Assembly (NCBI GenBank): GCA_964647905.1
Contig: CAZYJR010000017.1
Coordinates: forward strand, 10,547-74,546
Direction of reading: 5' to 3'
DNA from: CAZYJR01 sp964647905
Lineage (GTDB): Bacteria > Desulfobacterota > DSM-4660 > Desulfatiglandales > HGW-15
Length of the DNA: 64,000 nucleotides
The notes beneath the pieces are model-generated. The model made no database searches. It was not told the origin of the DNA and saw nothing but the letters and a program-made list of their open reading frames with translations. Both the position numbers and the translations under genes were made by a program. Below are positions 1 through 9,164 of the stretch, piece after piece. Within the stretch, counting starts at the first letter, position 1, and the number at the start of each line of letters is the position of its first letter.

Positions 1-10
1 AGTTCCCGAA

Positions 11-1912
11 ATGAGGCTGAAGGATTTTGATCGATTGTGCTCATTGGGTTATGGTATGGCCTGGGGTAACTCGAAGCGCGCTGTCAAAGACTCGATTGCC
101 GGGCAAGAGGAGCGAATTGTTCCGGGGTTAGCCCGGCTTCTCGAGGCGGCGGTCCTTGCCCTGCTGCTGTTTTTTGTTTCGCCTCCCGGCCTCTCGGCCG
201 CCCCCGAAGTCACCTATGTCCCCGCCATGAGGGGAGTGGAAGAGGCCTCACTGGCGAAACTCCTCCAGCGGGTATCGGACACCTTCACTATGAAGGACAA
301 GAAGCCTGCCAGCCTGGGCCTCCTGGAGAAGCGGATGAAGGAGGACGCCGGGCGCATGATACAGGCCCTGCGCTCCGAGGGTTACTACGGGGCCGAGGTG
401 ACCCATGGGATCGATGCGGGGAGCAGCCCGGTGAGGGCCGAATTCACGGTGCGAACCGGGCCGTGCTACACCGTTCGATCAGTGGAAATAGACTACGCGG
501 GCGATCATGTCCCTCCCGCAGACAAGCGCCCGGACCCTCACGAATTGGGTCTCAAGCCCGGCGATCCGGCGCGGGCGGACGACGTGCTTGCCGCCCGGGA
601 CGCGCTTGTGGAGACCCTTCAAAACAGCGGGTATCCCTTTGCGGCCGCGGAGAAAATGAAAGCGGTGGTGGATCACGCCACCTCCTCGGTCCGGGTGGAG
701 ATCGTTGTCTCGTCCGGGCGGCACGCGCTTTTCGGCGAGGTGAAGGTCTCCGGGCTCGAGGAGGTGGAAGAGGACTTCGTGCTGGGACGCCTGGCCTGGG
801 ACAAGGGCGATGAGTTCAGGCGGGACAAGCTCAGGGAGACCCGTGAACGGCTCCTGGCAACGGGCCTCTTTGCCGCGGCCGACCTCCGCGTTGAAGAGGG
901 CGAGGCGACCGGAGACGGCCCCGTCCCCGTTCACCTGGGTCTCAAGGAGCGGAAGCATCGCACGGCAAGCGTGGGCCTCAGGTTCCGGACCGACGAGGGC
1001 CCGGGGGCAAGGGGCTCCTGGCGGCACCGAAACTACCTGGGAAGAGGCGAGCGGCTCTCCTTCGGCATCACCCTTTCTCCGGATATCGCCGGGGCCGAGG
1101 GCGCCTTCCGCAAGCCCGAGTTCCTGCGCGAGGATCAGTCCCTCCTGCTGGAGGCGGCCGCCGGCACGGAAAGCCCCGAGGCTTATACCACCCACAGTTT
1201 CAGCGGCCTGGGCGGGCTGGAACGGCAAATATCAGAGGGGCTGACCGCAGGGGCGGGTTTGGGATTCAAGGTCTCCAGGGTGGACCACCTGGGAACCGAG
1301 GACACCTTTGCTCTCGTATCCCTGCCCGTCCGGCTGGACTGGGATTCGAGCAACGACCTCCTGGACCCTACAAAGGGGACCAGGGCCGGGCTCCGAGCCG
1401 CCCCCTTTGCGGATCTGGCGGGGAATGACTTGAAGTTCCTAAAGGCGCAGGCCTCTCTCACCCGCTACATGGAGATAAGCCGCAAACCGTCCTTGGTCCT
1501 GGTGGCGAGGGCCGGCTTGGGGAGCATCGTGGGCGCCGAGCGGGACGATGTCCCTGCGGACGAGAGGTTCTTCGCAGGAGGAGGGGGCTCGGTCCGCGGC
1601 GTACCCTATCAGACCGCCGGCCCGCTCTCCGGGACCGAGCCGATCGGCGGGAGATCACTGCTGGAGATCTCCACCGAGCTCAGGTTGCGCATGACCAAGT
1701 CCCTGGGGCTGGTGGGATTCATCGACGGAGGAAGCGTATTCGAGGACCCCCTGCCCGGATCGGACGGGGAGCTCTACTGGGGAGTGGGTGCGGGGATACG
1801 CTACTTCACCTTTCTCGGGCCGCTTCGTTTGGACTTGGCCTTGCCGCTGGACAGACGGGAAGGAGTGGATGACGCCTTCCAGGTCTATCTCAGCGTGGGT
1901 CAAGCCTTTTGA
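11..1912 (+). CDS. tamA: TamA-like Omp85 outer-membrane assembly protein
   Basis: Outer-membrane beta-barrel of the Omp85 superfamily, expected to work with the TamB protein encoded next. The 633-residue product has a hydrophobic export segment at about residues 43-63 (run LALLLFF). POTRA-like repeats follow at about 75-320, and then a C-terminal 16-strand-type barrel with the Omp85 signatures FFAGGGGSVRG and GGRSLLEIS near residues 518-555. It ends in Phe (GQAF), as usual for barrels. The signal sequence lies unusually far in, so a start downstream of this ATG (for example the Met at residue 16) is possible. tamB begins 28 bases after the stop, so the two are probably one transcript. BamA is less likely because BamA has five POTRA domains and lacks a tamB neighbour. 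Confidence 0.88.
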   Translation: MRLKDFDRLCSLGYGMAWGNSKRAVKDSIAGQEERIVPGLARLLEAAVLALLLFFVSPPGLSAAPEVTYVPAMRGVEEASLAKLLQRVSDTFTMKDKKPASLGLLEKRMKEDAGRMIQALRSEGYYGAEVTHGIDAGSSPVRAEFTVRTGPCYTVRSVEIDYAGDHVPPADKRPDPHELGLKPGDPARADDVLAARDALVETLQNSGYPFAAAEKMKAVVDHATSSVRVEIVVSSGRHALFGEVKVSGLEEVEEDFVLGRLAWDKGDEFRRDKLRETRERLLATGLFAAADLRVEEGEATGDGPVPVHLGLKERKHRTASVGLRFRTDEGPGARGSWRHRNYLGRGERLSFGITLSPDIAGAEGAFRKPEFLREDQSLLLEAAAGTESPEAYTTHSFSGLGGLERQISEGLTAGAGLGFKVSRVDHLGTEDTFALVSLPVRLDWDSSNDLLDPTKGTRAGLRAAPFADLAGNDLKFLKAQASLTRYMEISRKPSLVLVARAGLGSIVGAERDDVPADERFFAGGGGSVRGVPYQTAGPLSGTEPIGGRSLLEISTELRLRMTKSLGLVGFIDGGSVFEDPLPGSDGELYWGVGAGIRYFTFLGPLRLDLALPLDRREGVDDAFQVYLSVGQAF

Positions 1913-1940
1913 ACCGGGACGGGAAGTTTGTCCAAATCGT

Positions 1941-4900
1941 ATGAATAACAATCTCGAAGAGATCATTCCGGAGCGAAGGGCCGGCGATTCCACCGGGGCG
2001 GGCTGCTCGGGCGGGAGACGCCCGCTATTGGTCCGAGTCTTGTTGTGGGTGCCTGCATTTTGCGGGGTGGTGCTGGTGGCTGTTGCGGGTCTCTTTGCCG
2101 CCCTTCAGACCCAGACCGGGAGGGAGAGGCTGGTTCAGTGGGTGGAGGAGACCGCCCTGGCACGGGCCGGTCTGGTCCTGGAGATAGGCCCCGTCCATGG
2201 AGTCTTCCCCTTGGACTTTGACGTGGAGACGCTCGTCTTGGGGGACCAGGAAGGCCCCTGGCTCAGAGTGAAAGGGTTTTCGTTCGGATGGGCGGTAGGG
2301 GATCTCCTGGACGGGCGCCTGCGGGTCCCGCTTCTCAGTGCGCAAGAGATGGACCTGGTGAGGCTCCCTGCCGGTACCGGGGAGGAGGAGCGCGGGCCGG
2401 CCAAGGCGCCCGGATGGCCTCCGTCTTTGCCCCCGGTGCTGATAGACCACTTGGGAGTCGACAGGCTGAGGATAAGGGAGGAGGTCCTGGGCGAGGAGGC
2501 GCTCTTGAGGGTCCGGGCGCACATGGCCCTTGCCGGGGAAGGCGGCCTGATTCGGGGTGAATGCCTGGCCGGGAGGCTGGAGGGTCCGGGGGAGAGGCTG
2601 CGGGCCCGCTGGGGATTCCGGCCCCACCCGGCCGTCCTGGATCTGGAAATGGACTTCAAGGCCCCTGCGGGCGGGCTCCTTTCCAGGGCCTTGGGCGTGG
2701 ACCCGGGCTCGGTGATGATCCGGCTCGAGGGGGACGGGCCTCCCGGCGGTTGGGAGGGCCGCCTTGACGTCTCGAGCTCCTCGCTGGGTTCCCTGGATAG
2801 CAATGTCCTGGTCAGGCTATCCCGGGAGGAATTCGGGCTGGCGGCCGAGGGGACCCTGGAGCCGGCCCCCGGGCTCGTCCCCGCCCCTGTCCCGGCGGGG
2901 GCTCTTTCTTTCACCCTGGACGGATCGTACGGCGGCTCGGGGACGGTGAGTTTGACGCAGTTGGATCTTGCTTCCGGCGGGGCCCGGGCCTCGGTCAAGG
3001 GCGAGATGGACTTGGATTCGATGGAGATCCAGGCCGGCCTGGAGTTGGCTGTGCCGGAATTGTCCGGAGCCGACTTGGGCCTCCCACAGGGGAGTACCGG
3101 CCCGATCGGACTCCTGGCGGAGATTTCGGGTCATGCGACCAGGCCGGCCTGCGAGGTTCGGATCTCCATCCGGGAGCCCAAGGCCCCGGGGTTCAGGGCC
3201 GAGACCTTGTCCGCCTTTTTGGAGGGCCGCCTCCCCATTCGGACCCTCCCGGCGCTCCAGGGCCTGGAGGTCAAGGCGAATGGAGAGGTGGATTCCCCGA
3301 TCTTTTCGGTCGGGGGTACGGAGATCCGCGAGCCTGGAATCCGGTGGTCGGTAAACGCCTCGCTCCCGGACAAGACCTCGGTGTCCATCGAGTCCCTGCA
3401 TATCTCCGATGGTAACGCAGATCTGGGTTTTTCGGGCCTCCTCCGCCCGAGCGACCTTTTTCTGGAGGGCCGCGCCCGGGCCCGGGTGAGGGACCTCTCA
3501 AGCCTTCCCGTGAAGCCGTTTAGCGGCTTCCATGGGGGGCTGGAGCTGAAGGCCCGGTTGGAGGGAAACGGTCTCACCCGGGATCTGAGTGTGGATATGG
3601 AGGCCGATCTCAGGCGGCCGGGCCCTTTTCCCCCGGCCCTCTCCGCACTTGCGGGCGATCTCGTGCGGGCGGAGTCCCTGGTGGAGGTCTCGGGCGGGGA
3701 GAGGATCGTCGTTCAGCGCTTTGCAGTCCGGGGGGCGGCCGCGGAAGCGGCCGGGGAAGGGGAATTGGATCTGGCAAAGGGTGACGCATCGGGCGTGCTC
3801 CGGGTCGATGTGCCCGAACTGGAAAAGCTTTCCCCCTTCCTGGGGATGGGCGTCCGGGGCAAGGCCAGGGTCGAAGCGAAGGCGCGGGATCTCCTGGGCG
3901 CCCCCCGGGGACACGGGTCGGTCAAGGTGGAGAGCGACAAGGGGATTTTCCGCGGGGAGACCGGGTTCACGTTGAAGCAAGGATCCCTTGCCCTGGACCG
4001 GATCACCTTGATCGGACCCGGTGCGTCGGTCTCAGGCGGGGTCGAGGTGAACCTCGAGACGGCCTGCCTGGATGGAAGCCTGAAGGCCGAGATGTCCGAG
4101 TTGGCCGCCCTCCCAATCCCGGGAGACTCGGGACTTTCCGGCTGCGCCGTGCTGGAGACCGTTTTTTCCGAGGAGAGAGGGAGGCAGGATATCAGGCTGG
4201 AGCTCCTGGCCGAGGACGTCTCAGGGCCTTTCGGCAGCCTGGCCCGGGCGGAGGTCAAAGGGAGCGCGAGGGACGTCACGGGCACCCCGAAGGGGCGGGC
4301 AGAGGTCGACATCTCCTTGCTGGACCCGGCGCCCGGTCTCATGGTGGAGCGGGCCGGGCTGATCGCTGAGGGCGGTCGAGACCGAGTGGATTTCTCATTG
4401 AGCGCCCGGGGGGATTTCAAGGAACCCTTCAACCTCGATGCAGCAGGCCTCTGGAACTCGGGGGAGGGCGCCCGTGAGCTCCTGATCCGCGAGCTTCAAG
4501 CCTCTTTGGGCGGCCACAACTTGGCCCTGGAGGAACCATTGCTGCTCGAGGGCCGGGACGGTTACCTGGAGGTACACCGGAGCTCCATGGGGCTGGACTC
4601 GGGCCGGATCACGCTCCGGGGCAAGGTCTCCGAGCTCATTGAGGCCGAGGTGTCCCTTGAGGCCTTGCCACTTGATTTTCTCCGGGTTTGGGGTTTGCCC
4701 GATGCAGGAGGCTTGGCTTCGGGGAGACTGAGGGTTCGGGGGACTCCGGCGGCCCCGGAGGGCTTGCTCGCCCTGGACATAAAGGGGATCAAGCCGGCGG
4801 ATCCCCAGCTCCGGGGCCTCCCGGAGCTGGAGCTCTCCTCCACGGTCAACCTGGAAGGGGGGCTGATGGAGGCACGGGCCCAATTGACAGGAGGGGGTCA

Positions 4901-6272
4901 AGACTTGCTGGAGGCCGTGTTGGAGGCGCCCGTTGAGGCGGGCCTAAGGCCGTTCGTCTTTTCTCTGCCCCCCGAAGGTCCGATCCGAGGGTTTGCCTCG
5001 ATGGACATGGATCTTCGCCCTGTCCCCGGCTGGCTGGGCCTGGAGGAGCACAGGCTCGCCGGTATGCTGGAGGGGGAGGCGACACTTCGGGGGACCCCCG
5101 CCTCGCCCGAGATCCGGGGTCGAATACACCTGAGGGACGGGGCCTACGAGTATATCCCGGGCGGCACCGTGTTGCGCGGGCTCGAGGTCCTCGCCGCCGT
5201 GGAGGACGACGAGCTCGTCCTGGAGCGGCTCTCAGCAGGCGACGGAGACCAGGGCAGTCTGGAGATCCACGGCCGGCTTGGGCTGGACCCGGAAAAGGAC
5301 CTGCCCTTTGAGGCGGTTATGGAGATGTCCGGGCTCAGGCTGGTGCGCCTGGACGAGTTGACCGCGGTTACGGGCGGGAGTTTGAAGGTCACCGGCTCGG
5401 CCGGGTCTGCGGCGGTTTCCGGCCGGGTGCGTGTGGACTCGGCCGAGGCGCGGATACCGGAGAGGCTTCCGCCCAGGATAACCGAACTCAGTGTGGAGGA
5501 GGTCAATGCGCCCCCGGGCGGGAGGACCGCTCCCGGGGGTAAGGAGGCCGGGGCCGCAAGGGATGTGTCCCTGGACCTGGGGATAGTGATCCCCGGGAGG
5601 GTTTTCGTGCGCGGGAGGGGGCTGGACTCGGAATGGGAAGGGGAGCTGGAGATAAAGGGAGACGCCGCCGGTCCGGCCGTACGGGGGGAGCTCTCCATTG
5701 TCCGCGGGCACTATGACTTCTTGGGAACACGTTTTGATCTGGCATCAGGGACTCTATTCTTTGACGGCTCTTACCCGCCCTCGCCGGTACTGAACGTGAC
5801 GGCACAGACCCGCACCGCTGACATGACCGCACGGGTGATCCTAAGCGGGACCCCCGCCTCGCCCGGGATCCGGCTGGAATCCGATCCTCCTTACCCGCGG
5901 GACGAGATCATGGCCCGGATCCTGTTCGGCCGGAGCCTCGCCACCCTCACCCCGCTCCAGGCACTGAAGCTGGCCGCTGCAGTGGACGCCTTGGCGGGTG
6001 GAGGGGCTTTGGGTTTCATGGGCAAGGCCCAGCAGGCCGTAGGCGTTGATCAACTGGAGGTCAGGGAGGCCGGGGCCGGGGAAAACGCCGCCACCCTGGC
6101 GGTGGGGAAGTACATGGGTGAGGACGTATACCTGGAGGTGGAAAAGGGCCTGGGCACGGAGGGAGGCAGGGTCTCCCTGGAGTACGAGGTCACCCCCAGG
6201 ATAACCGTGGAGACCGAAGTGGGCTCCGACGCGGGCGGAGGAGTGGGCATAAAGTGGAAATGGGACTACTGA
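1941..6272 (+). CDS. tamB: TamB-like inner-membrane translocation/assembly protein (DUF490)
   Basis: A 1443-residue AsmA/TamB-type protein. One N-terminal membrane anchor (about residues 32-55, VLLWVPAFCGVVLVAVAGLF) is followed by a very long beta-rich periplasmic region full of short LxVxG-type strands. The conserved C-terminal TamB domain includes GTLFFDGSYPPSP and LFGRSLATLTPLQALKLA. The reading frame stays open upstream into tamA, but the ATG at 1941 lies just after the tamA stop and gives a normal short cytoplasmic N-terminus, so I place the start there. TamB bridges the inner membrane to TamA. Its 3' end overlaps the convergent MscS gene by 7 bases. Confidence 0.9.
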   Translation: MNNNLEEIIPERRAGDSTGAGCSGGRRPLLVRVLLWVPAFCGVVLVAVAGLFAALQTQTGRERLVQWVEETALARAGLVLEIGPVHGVFPLDFDVETLVLGDQEGPWLRVKGFSFGWAVGDLLDGRLRVPLLSAQEMDLVRLPAGTGEEERGPAKAPGWPPSLPPVLIDHLGVDRLRIREEVLGEEALLRVRAHMALAGEGGLIRGECLAGRLEGPGERLRARWGFRPHPAVLDLEMDFKAPAGGLLSRALGVDPGSVMIRLEGDGPPGGWEGRLDVSSSSLGSLDSNVLVRLSREEFGLAAEGTLEPAPGLVPAPVPAGALSFTLDGSYGGSGTVSLTQLDLASGGARASVKGEMDLDSMEIQAGLELAVPELSGADLGLPQGSTGPIGLLAEISGHATRPACEVRISIREPKAPGFRAETLSAFLEGRLPIRTLPALQGLEVKANGEVDSPIFSVGGTEIREPGIRWSVNASLPDKTSVSIESLHISDGNADLGFSGLLRPSDLFLEGRARARVRDLSSLPVKPFSGFHGGLELKARLEGNGLTRDLSVDMEADLRRPGPFPPALSALAGDLVRAESLVEVSGGERIVVQRFAVRGAAAEAAGEGELDLAKGDASGVLRVDVPELEKLSPFLGMGVRGKARVEAKARDLLGAPRGHGSVKVESDKGIFRGETGFTLKQGSLALDRITLIGPGASVSGGVEVNLETACLDGSLKAEMSELAALPIPGDSGLSGCAVLETVFSEERGRQDIRLELLAEDVSGPFGSLARAEVKGSARDVTGTPKGRAEVDISLLDPAPGLMVERAGLIAEGGRDRVDFSLSARGDFKEPFNLDAAGLWNSGEGARELLIRELQASLGGHNLALEEPLLLEGRDGYLEVHRSSMGLDSGRITLRGKVSELIEAEVSLEALPLDFLRVWGLPDAGGLASGRLRVRGTPAAPEGLLALDIKGIKPADPQLRGLPELELSSTVNLEGGLMEARAQLTGGGQDLLEAVLEAPVEAGLRPFVFSLPPEGPIRGFASMDMDLRPVPGWLGLEEHRLAGMLEGEATLRGTPASPEIRGRIHLRDGAYEYIPGGTVLRGLEVLAAVEDDELVLERLSAGDGDQGSLEIHGRLGLDPEKDLPFEAVMEMSGLRLVRLDELTAVTGGSLKVTGSAGSAAVSGRVRVDSAEARIPERLPPRITELSVEEVNAPPGGRTAPGGKEAGAARDVSLDLGIVIPGRVFVRGRGLDSEWEGELEIKGDAAGPAVRGELSIVRGHYDFLGTRFDLASGTLFFDGSYPPSPVLNVTAQTRTADMTARVILSGTPASPGIRLESDPPYPRDEIMARILFGRSLATLTPLQALKLAAAVDALAGGGALGFMGKAQQAVGVDQLEVREAGAGENAATLAVGKYMGEDVYLEVEKGLGTEGGRVSLEYEVTPRITVETEVGSDAGGGVGIKWKWDY

Positions 6273-8476
6273 CCGGTCCCTTCCTCGTCCGCTCGGGCCA
6301 TGTGTATGTTCAGCGGAGGAGCGGGCTCGGCCTTGGGAACCCCCAGGTATATCGTCCTGTGCGGGAACGGGATCTCTATGCCCCGCTCGTCGAATACGCG
6401 CTTCATACGGCGGTAGAACTCGCGCCGTATCCCCCACTGCTTGAGCGGCCTCGTGGTGAACCGGATCCTGATGACCACCGCCGAGTCGTCGAAGCGGTCC
6501 AGGCCGAAGATCTCCAGGGGCTCCAGTATGTCGCCGCCGAAGTCCGGGTCCTCCTTTAGCTCGTTTCCTATTTCCTTCAACACCTCGATCACCTGATCCA
6601 CATCCTCCCTGTAGGCTATGCCCACGTCCATGACCGCCCTGGAGAACTCCTTGGTGAAGTTGGTGAGGACTTCAATGGAGCTGTTGGGGATCACATGGAC
6701 GCTCCCATGCAGATCCCTCAGGCGCACGGTCCTCAGGCCAACACTCTCCACCAGGCCGCCTTTCCCCCCCAAGTCGGCCCAGTCTCCCACCCTCACGCTC
6801 TCCTCGAACAGGATGAAAAGGCCGTTGATCAGGTCCTTTACCAGGGTCTGGGCCCCGAAGCCCACGGCCAGGCCCACGATGCCCGCCCCGGCCAGGATGG
6901 GAGTCGTATCCACCCCGAGTCTTCCCAGCACCACGATTCCGCCCACGAATCCCGCACCCAGGCTGACCGCTGTCCTGACCATGGGGACCAGTGTCTGGGT
7001 CTTCTGTGACGGGACCTTGCCCTCGCGGGGGCGAAGCAGGTACTGGGACAAGGCCAGGTTGAGCTGGATCACCAGGAAGACCACCCCCAGGGTCACGCCA
7101 ATGGTGATCACCCGGAGCACGATCAAGGCCCCGGTATCCGAGGAGATAAAGGCCCCGACCGGTATTCCCCAGATCTGGGCTATGACTCCTCCTCCTATCA
7201 CCATGATGACCGCTGAGAAGACCTTTCTTATTACCGTTATGTACCTGTTGGCCTTTTCTTCGAAGCCTGGGAAACGGTCCTTGATGCGCTCCCGAATGGC
7301 GAAGAGGCGCTTGAACAAGAGATGCAGGAGCCGCAAGGCTGCAAAGACCAGAGGGACGGCGACCACGGTTCCCAGGGTGGCCTTGAGTAGATAGCTGAAT
7401 CCCTTGCCGTAGTTGACGATGAGAAAGAGGAAGACCGTCCAGGTGTAGATCACGACTACGGCAGGGAGATAACGGGTGCCCCTCCTGCCCCAGACCCGCC
7501 TCTTCCCGCCCGCCTCGGTCTCCATGTCTGCGGGCTCTTCCAGGCGCATCCTCAAGTCCCGGCCGAGTTGCAGGATTAAGACGGTCACCATCGCCGGGAA
7601 TCCCAGCAGCAAGAGCCCCCGGATAAAGGCCGAGGCGGATCCCGGGGCCTCCGCAATGGCCAGGAATCCCATCAGAACGGCGTAGAAGGCCCCGTAATTG
7701 GCGAACCGCTTGAGCCACAACCAGTAGTAGTTGGCGGTCTCATCACCCATGGGGGCCGCTCTCAGGCGGGCCTCGTCCGGGGACAGGAAGGCCCGAAAGG
7801 CCTCCACCGCCACCCTGTATAGAAACGCAACCGTGAATACGTGAAAGACCAGGGCCCGCCAGGGGGCGGGAGACGGTAAGACCCGGAAAAGAACGAAGAG
7901 GGATAAAAGGGCCAGCCCGGAAGGGATTATGGAGAGGAGCCAGCGCATCAACGCCCGGCCCAGCCGCACGCCCATGTGGCCCAAGTCCTCCGGGGCCGAC
8001 GGAAGACGGGGGCGCAGGATGAGGCGCAGGATCAAGGCCAGGAGGAGGGCGGCCGCCAGAGCCGCTGCGGTGCGCAGGAGGGCGCTGCGATTCTCGGGTT
8101 GCGAAAGGAAGTCCAGGGTCGCGCGCAGCGCTCCGGGGGGCCCGGCCAGCAATTCCCCTGTGCGCGCAGCGGACCGGATCACCTGAGCCGAGAGCCTCTC
8201 GAATGAAGCGAAAACCTCCTCCATTCCGAGCAGCGGTTCCTCCTTAGGGAGCGGCTCCTTTTCCGCTGCTCCAGGGGCCTTTTGCGCCTCTGCCAGGGCC
8301 CTCAGCCGCTCCAACAGGACCTCCCTCTCTTTAGGGTCCTCGATGACCCGAACGAGCTCCTGTATGTCCGGGGCCGGAGCCTCCTCGGGCGCCGCAGCGA
8401 CCCCTTGGCCCGCCATCAACGCCTGGATGAGGAAAACGAAAAAGACCCAGCGGAAAACCGATCCGGCTCCTCTCAT
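6266..8476 (-). CDS. MscS-family mechanosensitive channel, large form
   Basis: A 736-residue mechanosensitive-channel protein. A signal-like hydrophobic N-terminus precedes a Glu/Ala/Pro-rich periplasmic segment and many membrane helices. The MscS pore region and cytoplasmic beta domain lie at about residues 500-620 (AGAGIVGLAVGFGAQTLVKD, then GDWADLGG and VHVIPNSSIEVLTNF). The C-terminal alpha/beta domain contains FDERGIEIPFPHRTIYLG, characteristic of the family. It is much longer than E. coli MscS (286 residues), so it belongs with the extended MscM/YnaI-like forms. It should release osmolytes under hypo-osmotic stress. The gene is convergent with tamB. Confidence 0.9.
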   Translation of the reverse strand: MRGAGSVFRWVFFVFLIQALMAGQGVAAAPEEAPAPDIQELVRVIEDPKEREVLLERLRALAEAQKAPGAAEKEPLPKEEPLLGMEEVFASFERLSAQVIRSAARTGELLAGPPGALRATLDFLSQPENRSALLRTAAALAAALLLALILRLILRPRLPSAPEDLGHMGVRLGRALMRWLLSIIPSGLALLSLFVLFRVLPSPAPWRALVFHVFTVAFLYRVAVEAFRAFLSPDEARLRAAPMGDETANYYWLWLKRFANYGAFYAVLMGFLAIAEAPGSASAFIRGLLLLGFPAMVTVLILQLGRDLRMRLEEPADMETEAGGKRRVWGRRGTRYLPAVVVIYTWTVFLFLIVNYGKGFSYLLKATLGTVVAVPLVFAALRLLHLLFKRLFAIRERIKDRFPGFEEKANRYITVIRKVFSAVIMVIGGGVIAQIWGIPVGAFISSDTGALIVLRVITIGVTLGVVFLVIQLNLALSQYLLRPREGKVPSQKTQTLVPMVRTAVSLGAGFVGGIVVLGRLGVDTTPILAGAGIVGLAVGFGAQTLVKDLINGLFILFEESVRVGDWADLGGKGGLVESVGLRTVRLRDLHGSVHVIPNSSIEVLTNFTKEFSRAVMDVGIAYREDVDQVIEVLKEIGNELKEDPDFGGDILEPLEIFGLDRFDDSAVVIRIRFTTRPLKQWGIRREFYRRMKRVFDERGIEIPFPHRTIYLGVPKAEPAPPLNIHMARADEEGTGQ

Positions 8477-8649
8477 GTCGGAGACCTCCTTTTCGTCTTA
8501 CCGGCGTCCTGTGTATCGCACATCGGAACGGCGCAATTCTTACACAACCGGACTCGGGTTGGCAATTCAGTTCCGGACCCCCTCTCCTCGCTCGCAGCCG
8601 CCGGGTGATTCAGCGGTTGATCTTGATTATACCCGGCCGATCCGATACC

Positions 8650-9129
8650 ATGCCACGCACAATGAAGATATTGCTTTGCGGGACGGGGCCGATTTCGGAG
8701 GAGCGCTTGAAGCGCCTGCCCGATATCCTGGAATCCGAGTGCCGGAGGGAGAGCGCGGGCGTGGCTCTCCTGCCCGCAATGGAGGCGGCCAGGTTCGATT
8801 CGCTCACCCGCCCGGTTCTGGTGGGCCTGGCCCTGATGGTGAAGATAGTCCCGGCCCTCCTCTTCGTACTGAGAGGGGTGGGGCTGCGCAGGTCCTTGAA
8901 CGCCGGGGTGCTCCTATCCTCCCGTCTCAGCCTAATAATAGTGGCCGCTTCGATAGGCCTTCAGGCCGGGTTTATCAGCGAGGCCTTCAAGGATTCCATA
9001 GTGCTATTGGCCGTGATCACCTGCCTGCTGGGTCCCAGTCTTTTCAAGGTCCTGCACGGGTCCGAGACCCGGGGCGGTCCACCGGCCGAGTCCGGCCGCG
9101 GGATGGAAGCGCCCTGGGCCGGGATGTAG
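8650..9129 (+). pseudogene. Remnant of a CPA2-type cation/proton antiporter
   Basis: An open frame of about 160 codons whose middle part matches only the last helices of CPA2 antiporters: RSLNAGVLLSSRLSLIIVAA, then SEAFKDSIVLLAVITCLLGP. A functional membrane domain of that family has 10-13 helices over about 380 residues, so most of the transporter is missing. The first ~40 residues (MKILLCGTGPISEERLKR) are not recognised. No matching sequence is visible upstream, where only about 170 bases separate it from the MscS gene. I read it as a 5'-deleted pseudogene. A small functional protein cannot be excluded because the frame is intact. Confidence 0.55.
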
Positions 9130-9164
9130 CAGGAGGCCGGTCTTTCCCGAGCCGCCCGGATGCC

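Noticed and set aside
1788..1940. Longer N-terminus for tamB overlapping tamA
   Set aside because: The extension encodes an out-of-frame reading of the tamA barrel; the ATG at 1941 gives the expected short cytoplasmic start before the anchor helix.
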